Origin: Dromaius novaehollandiae
Lineage: Eukaryota; Chordata; Aves; Casuariiformes; Dromaiidae
NCBI RefSeq assembly: GCF_036370855.1
Contig: NC_088112.1
Span: 14,500,469 to 14,564,468 of the forward strand
DNA length: 64,000 bases
Direction: 5' to 3'
Under the pieces are notes generated by a model. That model saw nothing but the letters and a program-made list of their open reading frames with translations. It was not told the origin of the DNA and made no database searches. The translations under genes and the position numbers were made by a program. The first letter of the stretch is position 1. The number at the start of each line of letters is the position of its first letter. Positions 29,730-41,023 of the stretch are shown here, one piece after another.

Positions 29730-32700
29730 TTAGTTGACTGGAGGTTGAGCTGGTGTCGGCTCTGCGGGATAAGGCTGGCCATCTCCCTTGGAGCCTGCGT
29801 GAGGGTTGCATGGCTGATCCGACCCCTTGCAGGCACTGTCATCCCGCCCTGGGAGCTGGAGGAAGTCAGGCAGGACCAGGTCCTCCTTGGAGAGTAGCCC
29901 ACGCTGGTCATTGGCCCTGCAGCTCTGGGCACGGTTCAGCAGCTCCACCAGCCCTGGGGGAAGAGCATGTCATTCAGCCAAGCCCTGCACATGGGCCCCC
30001 ATCCCAATCCCTCAGCAGCCTTCTGCAGCTGACATGAACATGTCCCAGGCACACCCTCTCCCTCCTCCATGGGAGCCTGCACCCCCCCAGCACCCACAGG
30101 ACCCTGCGCCCACCCCCAGCACACCAGCAGCTCTTTTTCCCTCAGCTCATGTTTTGCCCCAGTCCCTTGGGTTTAGTATGCACCGGGTCTCACCTTCCAG
30201 GTCATACGTGCGCCGGTTCAGGTTTGTGGCAGCTGATGACCGGGGCCTGGAGAAGGAGGAGGGCATCTCCCACAGTCCGTCGGCCTGTGTTCCTGTCGGG
30301 CTTCCCTCCTGCAATGAGCAGCCCATGCTTTAGGGATGGAACAAGTGAGCAGGGCTCCCCCAGGCCTGGTTCCTGCCTCAGCACCCCCATGGCACTCGCA
30401 GGGGGCACAGCGGGACACACTGTCCCCACAGACCACAACAGCAGCCTGTGGGCATCTCCCATCTCTGACCAGGGCAGTGGGACACAGGCCCTGGACTCAC
30501 CTCGCTCCGGAGCGGGGAGGGGGCAGCTGCAGCTTCGGCACTCTCCAACACTTTTGCGTCTGCAATACAAAGAGCAGTGAGGCCCAGCACCACCCCGTGC
30601 CTGTGTCCCAGTCCTGGAGAGGCCACAACAACACAGAGCTCGTCCCAGGGAGCAGGAGCCATGGCCAGGAGGAAGCAGCCTGGTCCTTCATGGGATCTCG
30701 CAGGACAGGCTGGGAACACGGCTCTGGGCCAGCCGGGGCCACAGGGAGGCTCCACTGTCTCCCCAGATGTTACCTGCTGGTGTTTCCAGGACAAGTTTCT
30801 GAGCAGCCACCGTGCTAACCAGCTTCTCCAGGTCCAGGGCCCCCGGCTCGCCTTGCTGCAGCAGGAACAGAGTCAACCAGTGCCATGCTCACTGTGGCAT
30901 GGCACTTGGCAAAGGTAGCCAGTCTAGGGGTCTGTGAGACCAGGGGAGCTCTGACCAGGTCAGGGCCCGTGGGCTGCACAGCAAAGAGCACATCTGGCCC
31001 AGTCCCTCCCAGACCACTGGTGGGTGCCACTGCCCATTTCAAACACTGGTAATTCCCTGCAAAACTGCAGCCCACCCCCAACATGGATCACTGCTCCCTA
31101 CCACCCCTGCTAACACTGCCTGGTCCTCACCACTGCGGGCAGGAGGAGCAGCCAGCCCCCGGCTCAAGCCCCAAGCCCAGGGACCTCTGCCAGCACCCCA
31201 ACGTGGCATCCTAGCTGCAAGACACAGGGACCATGCTCACAAGGGGGAGAGCTCTCACCCGCCGCAGCAGCACCAGCTCCACGTTCACACCGTATTTCCC
31301 CAACACAGGCTGCAGCGCTTCCCGAATTCGCTTGGTTGACTTTGCCGTGATGCGGATGGTCTTATTGAGGGAGGAAATTACCAGCCTGCAGAGAGGCAGG
31401 AGATGCTGTCTGCAGGCAGCACATGGAGCAGGCTGAGATGGGCCAGGACAGGTGAGCTGGACAGGACACCGAGGGGCATAGACAGCGTGTTTGGGCCTGC
31501 TCAGGGAGTTGGGACTGGGGCACAGTGGGGAGGTCAGGGTGCTGTGCATGACGCAGACTGGACACATGCAGGCAACAGCACCCATCCCGAAGCTCACACT
31601 CACTCAAAACTTATCCTGTTCTCCAGCTTCACCTCCTGGTCTGCCAACACAGAGCACTCCTGGTCCAGCACAAGCGCTTTCTGGAAGAGCCAAAGCCATC
31701 AGGACAGAGCCCATGGGCAGTGCTCAGTCCCAGCCTAGAGAAGGACCGCGCAGCACCAGCCCGGCTGGCAGGAGCCCCCTCTTCTCCCTGTGCAGGCCAT
31801 ACCTGTTCGTTCCCCACCAGGTAGACCTTGATGTCAGGAAGGCTGAAGCCACGCTTCTCACATATCCCAGCTAGCATGTCACGGATGGACTGGCCAGGCC
31901 GCACAGAGGCAAGGGAAGCTGTGCCATCTGGCAGGTACACACAGCAGTACTTCATGGGCTTGGCCTGTGGCTCTGCCTCGGTGCCTCCCAGGCTCTTCCG
32001 GTGGCTCTGTAGGGAGAGGAGAGGCAGGATGAGCCCAGATGTCAGCATGAGGCTGCAGGGTCTGCGTAATGACATTCACCTCTGTCCAGGGACTGGTGGT
32101 TGTGCTGGTAGAGGACAGGAAGCCCAGGTCCAGGCTGGCTGAGGAGTTCAGAGAGCCCTGGGACTCCCGCCATAGCATGGCACTTCCACTGCCTTCTCCC
32201 CCATCTAGAAGAGATAGACATGCAGTCACAAGGACGGGAAGGGACCCTTTGGGGACAGGCAACCATTTGTGGCCATGGCCACTACAACTCAGAGCAGCAC
32301 TTACCTGCCCATGAGGGCTCCCTTCGCTCCCCCTTCCTGAAGGACCGGCGCGGGCTGCTTTTGGTGCTGCTGCCTGCTGCCTCCACACCCACTGGCAGAG
32401 ATTTGCCCAACTTCAGCTTTGACTTCTGGCACAAAGAGAGAGTGTCTTGGATATCAGTGGGGATATCCAAGGTTGCCCCTTCCCTTTCTGTACTCCCCAG
32501 ACCCTTACCCAACCTCAACCCAGGGTTGTCTTGCACTTACCAGCGGAGAAAGGGACCAGCACCATTTTCTCAGGCCAAGGGACAGGTCTCTTGTCATCCC
32601 CTTCCCACCTGACTCACCTTGCTGAGGTCAGGTGGCGGACTACTGCTCCGAGAGTGCCACAGGTCCGGCAGCGGCTGCCCCTGGCTTTCTGCCCTCAAAC

Positions 32701-35700
32701 AGGACTGGTAGAGTGGGGATTTCACAAAGCGTGTGTAGCTGTCAAACTTCATCAGGTTAAAGATCTGCAAAGGCAGAATGAGTGTGCTCATGACACTTGC
32801 TCACCTAGAGCCCTTTCTGGCTAGTGCCCCATAGCATGGCAATCCCCAGCCTCTGGCAACAACAGTGAGGCTGGGTGAGTTGGGGCGGGTGTCCCAGAGC
32901 CCCCATCCTGTGCGTGGGGTGGAGCAGGGGTGCTGCTCGGCCGGGGGGGCTGAAGCTGGGCCAGGACAGCCATCTCACCTGGAGCTGCTGGATGCGAAAC
33001 ATGTCCGGGGATGGGGTGGCCAGCATGTCCTCCCCAATCCAGGCCTGCTTGTCAATGTTCACGGGACTCACAGAGTGGCTGGAGAGGAACTCATCGTAGA
33101 TCCGCCGGGCCTCCTGCGCCAGCTGGGGAAGCAGGGATCAGACCATGACTAAGAGCTCCCTCCTCACTGCTACCATGTGGAGAGCCCCTGGCTCACCCCA
33201 TCAAGCTCAAATGCTACCTGAGCACTGAAGGGCCAAGTCACAACTGGGATTGCCCCAGGACCTGGGATTCAGGGTGGACATCAGAACTGGCCTCCCTGCT
33301 TCAGTGCCGGGCTCTGGGCACAACATGCTGGTCTCTCCCCAAAGGCACAACCTGATGTAGGAACTGTCCCTCACACAGCCGCATGGCTCCGTCCCCCCAG
33401 GTCCTGGTCTACTCTCTTTCCCTTGATCTCTTTTTCCCAGACCTTGTCCTCGCAGCAGCACTCTCCACCGTCTTTTTGCACCAGGGATGGAGAAGCATTT
33501 CCTGCTCTGTGGGACAGGCCGTCCTGCCTATGCTTTTCAGATGCACATTGCATCTGTCTCCTTGTCCCTCCCAGAAGAGACCCCAGGCTGCTTGACCTCC
33601 CATAATAGGAGTCTGCTGGGGTCCCAGGCCACCCCAGGCCCTGCAGGGCCCTGGCAAGGCAGGGAACCCTGCACGCAGTACCCAGGGACATAATGGCATG
33701 ACTGTCACTTCCACCCCTGCAAGGATGCCCTTCCGTCACCGGGGCTGCCAGCGGCTGTGTAATACAAGCTCAGACAGTACCTGCTGTGTGTCGCTGGCTG
33801 GGATCTGCTGGAAGCGCTCGCATGCCTGCCAGAAGTAGACGTTCTCAGCGCTGAACTCCTTTTTGAGGAACTCCTGCGGGGCAGAGAGGGCTGTTGGCCT
33901 GGCTGGCACTGCTTCCTCACAGGCCAGTTAACCAGTGTAGGCACAGGAGAGAGCAGGGAGCACAGAGCATGCTGGTGCCATGCCCTGGGGGAAGCCTGGC
34001 TCCAGGTAAGGTACTCAAAGTATGTGGAGACTCTTGGCTTCATAGCCCCAAATGGGAAGGGTAATGGGGAGGACAGTGAGGACACCCAGCTCTGGGGTGG
34101 CCAGGTTTGGAGACAGCACAGGACAAGAGCTGAAGCCCTAAGGACAGCAACATCACCAGGGCACCAAGGTTGTGTGTTGGCTCAATTGCAGACTGCTAGG
34201 ACTGCTCCTGCAGATGAGATCAAGACCGAAGTTTGGGCTGTGGCACTCACGGTGAAGTAGGTGACAGCCACATGATCTTGGAGCAGTGTCTCGAAGGATT
34301 CGGCCCAGCTGACCACGGACTTCTGCGTGGAGCTGCATGTGGTCTGTGGTCCTGGCAGGCTGTTCACACTGTGGTTGCTGCCACGGGCCCTGGAGGCATT
34401 TAACTCTGAGACAGAGAAATGGTCAGCTCTGCCTGTCTGGAAACTGCCCAGGAGCCCTGCCTGGAAACTGCCCAGGAGCCTTGCCTGTGTGGATGCTAAG
34501 CTGGGACTGAGCCAGCCAACAGGGCCTCACCCGCAGCACCCCCCCCCCCCCCCCAAGTCACTAGCAGCCCCAATATCTGCAGCAAGTCCATCTGCCCCGT
34601 CCTGGACAGGAGCTGGCAGATCAGACCCCTGTGAGGTCTCAAGACAGGAGAGTGCAGAGCAGAGCTGTTGCTCTGTGCATCACAGCAGTATCCTCGGAAG
34701 ATCAGAGTGCCACGATGACACAGCTGATACCTTCCGGCATGACAACACCCCCCCGCCAGCGCTGCCATCCTCCCCAGGGATGTCACCGTGACTCCACATG
34801 TGACTCATCTCCCAGAGGAACAAAGCCGATGCGTGGGGAAGGCACCACGCTGGGGAGGGAGAGCAGGAGGGAAGGGGAAATGGGGGGCACATGGTGTGGA
34901 AGGAAAGCTCAGAGAATGAGCGGAGGCACCTTTTCTGGCATTGCCCCCACACTTGTGCCTGAACTTGCCTTCTCCACTCCTGCCCCTGCTGAGAAATAAA
35001 CCCAGTGGGAGGGGGGGCTAAGCAAATTGCCATCCTCAGCTCTCAATACTGAGGAAACCCTAGGGGAAACCCTAAATGACTGTGCATTCATGTGGAGTCC
35101 CTCCACCAAAAAGACGGAAATTCCCAGGGCCAAACAGCTTTTGAACTGGTTTGTCTGGTGAGCAACTGGGAGCAGAGGATCATTTGCAAAAGAGGGTAAA
35201 GGTATACAAGAAAGATTATCCCAGCAAAGTGGGCAGGAGCAGAGGAGTGTCCTGGATGCTCCTGAGCAGAGAGGAGGTGACAGTTTTATGCCTTGCCTGG
35301 CTCTCCATAGTTCTTGCTCTGGCCAAAACAAGGCACAACTTTGCAAACTCTGCTGTGTTGTGTGTGCAGGTGGAAACTGCTAGCCACAGTGTCATGAGAC
35401 CGGCACCCTGTGAGATGGTGTACTGAAAGGGTCCTACAGTGGGGACGAGACATGTGAATGGGCTAGTTAAGATCTCCAGTGCGCAATGAGACAGAGAGAC
35501 AGACAGCCTCACCTCCGAGAGCATGGGGCTGGCTGCTACCTGGGCTTTGCTTGCCCCTGGGAAGCACCTCAGCTTCCAGCACCCACGAACCCCAGCCAAG
35601 TAGCCAGCAAGGAGGGAGAGGCACAGTGGGGCTGTGTGGGAGGAATGATGGGGTGACAGGGAGAGTCCCTGGCACAGGGTTTGGTGGGGACTGCGCGGGG

Positions 35701-37766
35701 GCCAGCTGTGCACCCATTCACAGCATGGCCTGTGCTGACACAGGGCCTGGATCGCTGCTGGCTCCTGGCCAGCTCCATGCAGGTTGGGTCTTGGCATCAG
35801 GCTGGCTGTGAGCCTTCCCCTCCCTTGAAGATGATGCCATACCCTTGTCCCAAAGCAAAGAGCAGCCTTACCTCCATCCGACACGGCTGGGCCCTGCAGG
35901 AATGGAGAGAGAAGAGATGAGAAAGAAGGAACAGCATTTGCCAGTCCCGACAGAGCAATGTCCAGGCAGGTGGCAGCGTTGCAACAAGCCCAAGTCGGGC
36001 TCAGGAGCAAGGGATCTGGGCTGCCAGCAAACACTGCTCTGGCGTGAGTTACGCTGGGATTGCCGCCCCGCAGCAGGGCAGCACACGGGGCTCCTCTGGG
36101 GCACAGCCAGCAGCAGTGGGCGGCTGCAGCCTTTGTCTCACCTCCTGTGCATCTGCTGCCCCGCGGTCAGGCCACAGATTGGGAAAAGGCAGATGCTGTC
36201 GGACGTAACCCTGTCACTGCCCGGGGAGGAGAGAAGCAGCCTCCCCGGCACAGGAAGAGGAGGGGAGGAGGGGAGGGAAGGAAGGAGAACCACAGGCCTT
36301 AGCCGGCAAACTGCCCGCTCCCTGCCTTCTTGGTGCCTGGGGCTAGCGGAGGGCAGAGGCCCAAGAGCAGAGACCACGGCTGGGCCAGAGCTCCCAGCCC
36401 AGGGCGCTGCGGGGCAAGGTGCCCCGGGCATCCCCCGCTGGGGCAGGTTTGCCCCGGATACCTGCCCCAGGGATGCGGTACCCCACAACCGACGGTGAGT
36501 GGGGAAGATGGGCAGATCCTCCACATGCAGCCTGGTTCAGGGGGTTAAAGCCCAGCGAAGCACTGCTGGCACTACTCTGCCTCCCGGCCTCTCACCGCCC
36601 ACCCTGCAACCACCTGGTGACACACTGGGGCGATGCCCTCAACTCAGCCGGCCAGCAGCCCCCGGCCTGCCAGCCCCACGCACCCCGGCCTGCCCTGCCC
36701 TTCCTGCCCCCTACCCCAGCCCTGCAATCGCAGCCCTGCCTGGCCCTGTTACACAGCCCCACACGTCCCTGCCATGCCCGTTACCCCAGCCCCCCACACC
36801 CTTCTCCTGCCTGTTCCCTGCTCTTCCCCATCCATCCCTGTTACTCAGCCCCACACACTTCTGCCCTGTCTGTGCTGCCCAGCCCCACACATCCCTGCCC
36901 TGCCGACCTCTGTCACCCAGCCGCATACCTCCCCGCCTGCCCACTACCCCACTGCCATACGGCCCCACCTGCCCCTGCTACCCCAGCCCCATACATCCCT
37001 GACTGCCCATTACTCCAGCCCCATATATCCCTGCCTGCCCTGCTGCCTCACCCCATAGGTCCCTGCCTGCCCCTCCTACCCCAGCCCCATACATACCTGC
37101 CTTTCAGTTATGCAGTTCCCTATACTCCTGCCTGCCTGTTACCCAGCCCTATACATCCCTGCTGTCCTGTTATCCAGACCCATACGCTCCTGCCTGCCTG
37201 TTACTCCAGCCCCATAAATCACTGCCCGCTACTCCAGCCCCATACATCCCTGCCCATTACCCAAGCCCCATACATCCCTGACTGTTACCCAGCCCCACAC
37301 ATCCTTGCCCATTACCCAAGCCCCATACATCCTTGCCTGTTATCCAGCCCCATACATCCCTGCCCATTACCTAGCCCCATACATCCCTGCCCGTTACCCA
37401 GCCCCACATACTCCTGCCTGCTGGTGACCCAAGCCCCGTGGCCCCACCACAGCCCCACGACGCGCTGCCCCATGCCGAGCCCTTCCCGCACACCCCGTGT
37501 CCTGCTCCCACGGCATCTCCCACACCCCAGCACCGACCAGCCCCCTCCGCCACCGCGGCCCTCGCTTGCCCGGCACCCGGCCGCCGGCGCCCACTCGGCC
37601 CGGGGCAGCTCGCGGGGCAGGCCTGCGGCGTGGGGCGCCCCACGGCACCGCCCGCCGGGGCGCCGCGGGCGGCAGTGAGGCGGGGGCCACGCGGGGGCCA
37701 CGCGGGGCGGGTGTCACTCACCATGCGGCCGTTCTGGACCAGCAGCAGCTTGGCCTTGCCCTGCAT
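29730..37766 (-). CDS. RGS14: Regulator of G-protein signalling 14
   Basis: Scaffold that accelerates GTP hydrolysis on Gi/o alpha, binds Ras/Rap, and holds Gi alpha in the GDP form. Fifteen coding exons: 37766-37722, 35893-35872, 34405-34251, 33873-33781, 33122-32979, 32764-32618, 32425-32305, 32204-32080, 32006-31803, 31680-31604, 31385-31259, 30855-30774, 30559-30501, 30308-30194, 29953-29730. Total 579 codons plus stop (human 566). The RGS domain (about 55-175) has [15 protein letters not shown] and [19 protein letters not shown]. Tandem Ras-binding domains (about 300-450) have [13 protein letters not shown] and [10 protein letters not shown] GoLoco motif (about 505-530) reads [10 protein letters not shown]...DQRGLL, with the D-Q-R triad that contacts Gi alpha GDP. 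The second exon is only 22 nt. RGS12 shares this layout but carries an N-terminal PDZ domain, absent here. Confidence 0.96.
36690..37430. repeat. Minisatellite in RGS14 intron 1
   Basis: C-rich tandem array. The commonest unit, CAGCCCCATACATCCCTGCC plus TGTTAC or CATTAC, recurs every 25-30 bp and is cleanest from about 37000 to 37420. The left part is more degenerate (CCAGCCCCACACATCCCTG). It creates a 419-codon plus-strand frame of proline-rich repeats with no real gene. Confidence 0.9.
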
Positions 37767-38009
37767 GCCTGGCGCGGCCGGGCCGGAGCGGGCTAGCGCC
37801 GCGGCCTGCGCCCCCGCAGCATCCCCGGCGGCAGGAGCGGGCGAGGGCGCAGCCGCTGCCAGCCTCGCGCAGCTCCGCCACTACCTCTTTTCGCTGCCAC
37901 AGGAAGTGTCACCATGGAAACCAAAACCACAGCTCGAAATGGGGCTGGGAGAGGAGGCTCCCTCCCTCGCAGCTCGCAGGCACCTCCAGCCAGGCCCGCC
38001 CGGCGCCAT

Positions 38010-38545
38010 CGCACACCCCTCGCCTGGTGCCATCACGTACCCCTCGTCCGGCGCCATCACGTACCCCTCACCCGGTGCCATCATATGCCCCTCTCCACCC
38101 CCTCGCCCAGCGCCATCGCGCGCCCCTCGCCCTGGCACCATCGTGCGCCCCTCACCCGGCGTCATCGCACACCCCTCGGCCCAGCACCATCGCATGCCCC
38201 TTGCCCAGCGCCGTTGTGTGCCCCTCGCCTGGTGCCATGGTGCACCCCTCGCCCGGTGCCATTGTGTGCCCCTCGCCTGGCAGCATCATGCACCCCTCGC
38301 CTCAGCACCATCTGGCAGCCCTCACCCTGGTGCAATCACACACCCAGTGCCATCACACACCCCTCATCCCAGCACCATCGCACACCCCCCGCCCAGTGCC
38401 ATCACACACCCCTTGTCCTGGCGCCATCACGCACCCCTCGCCTTAGTGCCGTTGCACACCCCTCGGCACTGGCCAGGCCTTGGCACCATCACGCACCCCT
38501 TGCCTTGGCAGTGCCCAGGCCTTGGTGCCATCGCGCTCCCCTCAG
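38010..38545. repeat. Second minisatellite, upstream of RGS14
   Basis: A different array about 250 bp upstream of the RGS14 start codon. The unit is about 25-28 bp with core GTGCCATCAC.CACCCCTCGCC and CG-containing variants. Some 18-20 copies run to about 38545. It produces the 443-codon plus-strand frame at 37438-38769, which is not a gene. Confidence 0.9.
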
Positions 38546-38549
38546 CTTG

Positions 38550-41023
38550 GTGCCATCCTGCCCTCCTCGCTTTGGCACCAGCTGGGCCTCAGTGCCATCC
38601 CCGTCCCCATCCCCTTCCCTCCTGCCCCACTCTAGTCCCCTGGCCACCAGTTCGAGCCCCTGGCACCCGTGCGGCCTGCACTGCCTTGAGGCAGACACCG
38701 GGGACCCCGGTGGTGGCACTGCACAGCCTGACCCTGTCTGAGCCCTTGGCCCCTGGCTCTGTGCACTGAACCTGCCTGGTCTCAGCAGCCTGGGGACCTG
38801 CAGGGCTCCTTGGGTGCCAGGAGCAGCACCACCCATGCCTGGGGCAGGGCAGGACATGGGAGGAAGGCAGCTGGGCTGATGGGAGCGTTGGCATGGTCTA
38901 GCGTGCCCCACAATGTGCCTCGTGCTGCCGAGGGGGATCTTCATCCCTGGCCTCCTCAGAGCTGGCCCTGGCACCGGGCTGGGCTTGCAGCTCCCTGCCA
39001 GCCCCATAGCCTTGGGGGCCCTCTGCACCCCGGGCCATGCTGGCTGCCACCCAGAGCCGCCGATGGCAGGAAGGGCTTTGCTGGGAGGCCAGCGTCAGGC
39101 GAGGCCTCGTGAGGAAAAGCTGCTTGCGATGTGGACTCGGGCAGAGCCTGGCAGAGAGGAGCGGTGGACGTGTAACTTTGAGTCACCAAACTGATGCCTA
39201 AGCAGTTTTGCCCATCTCCTAGGTTGGGGTTCCATGTTCATCAGCAACCACAAACCAGTCAAGGATATTTTAGGATATTTGTTAGGAAATATAAGTAACT
39301 AACAGTTACAGGATAAACCGCAGAGCACCATGGCAACCCACTCATGTAAATGCTAATAACTGGGACATAAGGTAGGTGATTAACCTATCAAAAGCAGAAC
39401 CCTAACATTAAGTTGGGTGCAGATCTATGCAGAGAAAAATGAAGTGTTTCCAGCATTAATATGCACAAGAGCAGTGCAGCATTAGCACGCTGCAGTCCTG
39501 GCACAGTCCGTGGGCAGGGGGGAGCAGGGGGTGGCTGTGGCCTGTTACTGCCCCCCTTGCACCCTGCTGCAGCATGTTCAAGTGATGCAGATGGGGGGCA
39601 ATTGTGCTTCTTCCCCTCCCTTTGTCAGAGCATAACTGCATTGTTTGGCTTGGCTTTGCAGCAGGAGTTATAAATAAAAATGTCTCACCAAGAGTGCGTG
39701 ACTCATGGTCCTCACCACAAGGATAACCTCTCTGCTAGGAAACCTGATCTGAGGACTGAACTGCAGCATGCAAGAATCCAACAAATTGCTTAATTAGCAC
39801 AATTAAGCCAAATGGTGAATGGACAAGCCCCCTTGCCCAGCCCAGGCTGGGGTATGCCGCTAGGGAAAACTGAGTGTTTTCTGTGTCCCTCCAGACCCTT
39901 GTCCTGTGCCATCTCTGACCTCCAGCTATCTTCATCCCAGCCCTCGACCTGCTCCAGAGCCTGGTGGTTTCCCTTGGATGAGAGCAGGGAGCACAGGCAG
40001 AGGGTGACGTGGCCTAGGGCAGCTCTGGCCAGACACGCCTCGATTATATCTCCTGCCACTTGGGCACGGCTGCAGGGCAGGGTGAGTCCATTCCTAGCAA
40101 GCTTGTCCTGTTTGGCCCCAGGATGGCTGGCTGCAGCCCTGCTCTCTCCCAGCACACTCAGTCAGGGCCCTCGGGGCTGGCAGGGAGAGTAAAGGCCTGG
40201 CGGCCCTGGCTGCCCTCTTTCTGCCCCCATTCCCTGCTCACAGCATCTCTTGCTGGTAATTTCAATATGGCTTTGGGGTCTGGGCCAGGTGCACACTGCT
40301 GCTGTGCTCTGCCAGGCACCATCAAGTGCCACTGTGCCAAGGAGCCAGGTCCAGAGCACTGGTGTCACCTCATCCTGCTTGGGCTAGGTGGGACATGGGA
40401 ACTGAAGATGTGCTGAAGGTGGCAACATGCCTTGTACGGGAGGCTGTGCTAGCTCTGTGAGCTGAGAAATGGTGGTGCCTGTGGCCTACCTCCACCATCT
40501 CAGCAGCGAGTAGCTCTGTGCACTGGGTGTAGGGACACAGCCCCGTTTGGAGACTGCAGCGCTGGCTTCAGGAGCACCTATACCCCGGCTGCATTGCTCC
40601 ATCCCATGGCCACACTGATTCCTGGGCCCTACACCTTCCTGCCATGCTGGCATCCCTGCTGGCCGGGACTGCCAGCTGGCCGTTGGCAGGTCTGAGCCTG
40701 GGTGCACATAGGCCATGATGCAGCATGACGCCATGGGGAGAGGGATGCTCTTTGTCCCAGCGATCTGCCCAGCAGGGCCCAGTTTATCCTGGGGGTAGTG
40801 AGCAGGGAGAGGTGATGTCTGGGTGACAGCTGGCTGGGAGATTTGCTGAGGGCATTATTTAATGCTGTGGGTAAATGGAGAAACAGCAGCTAATTCTGGA
40901 ACCTTTAATCCTCTTCCTCCTGCAGTGATGGGGCGCGTGCCAGTCACGCAACTGCTGGCTGGCCCTGGGGACAAATCCCCGGCAGCTCCCCAGACCTGCA
41001 GTGGGCTGTGGTGACTCCAGACC
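38550..41023. other. Intergenic between RGS14 and the ARL3-like gene
   Basis: About 2.5 kb with no supported coding exon on either strand. The middle (39200-39800) is much more A/T-rich than its surroundings and holds a possible LTR fossil. The rest is unremarkable. Confidence 0.5.
39277..39782 (+). mobile_element. Possible solo LTR fossil (endogenous retrovirus type)
   Basis: An A/T-rich island of about 500 bp starts TGTTAGG and ends CCAACA. It holds a TATA-like and AATAAA-containing stretch near 39668 (TTATAAATAAAAATG) about 110 bp before the end, the layout of a retroviral LTR. No internal genes are present and no convincing target-site duplication was found. Old and broken, if it is one. 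Confidence 0.3.

Noticed and set aside
36419-38769. Plus-strand frames of 419 and 443 codons
   Set aside because: They are translations of two minisatellites, with periodic Pro/His-rich peptides and no domain or splice context.
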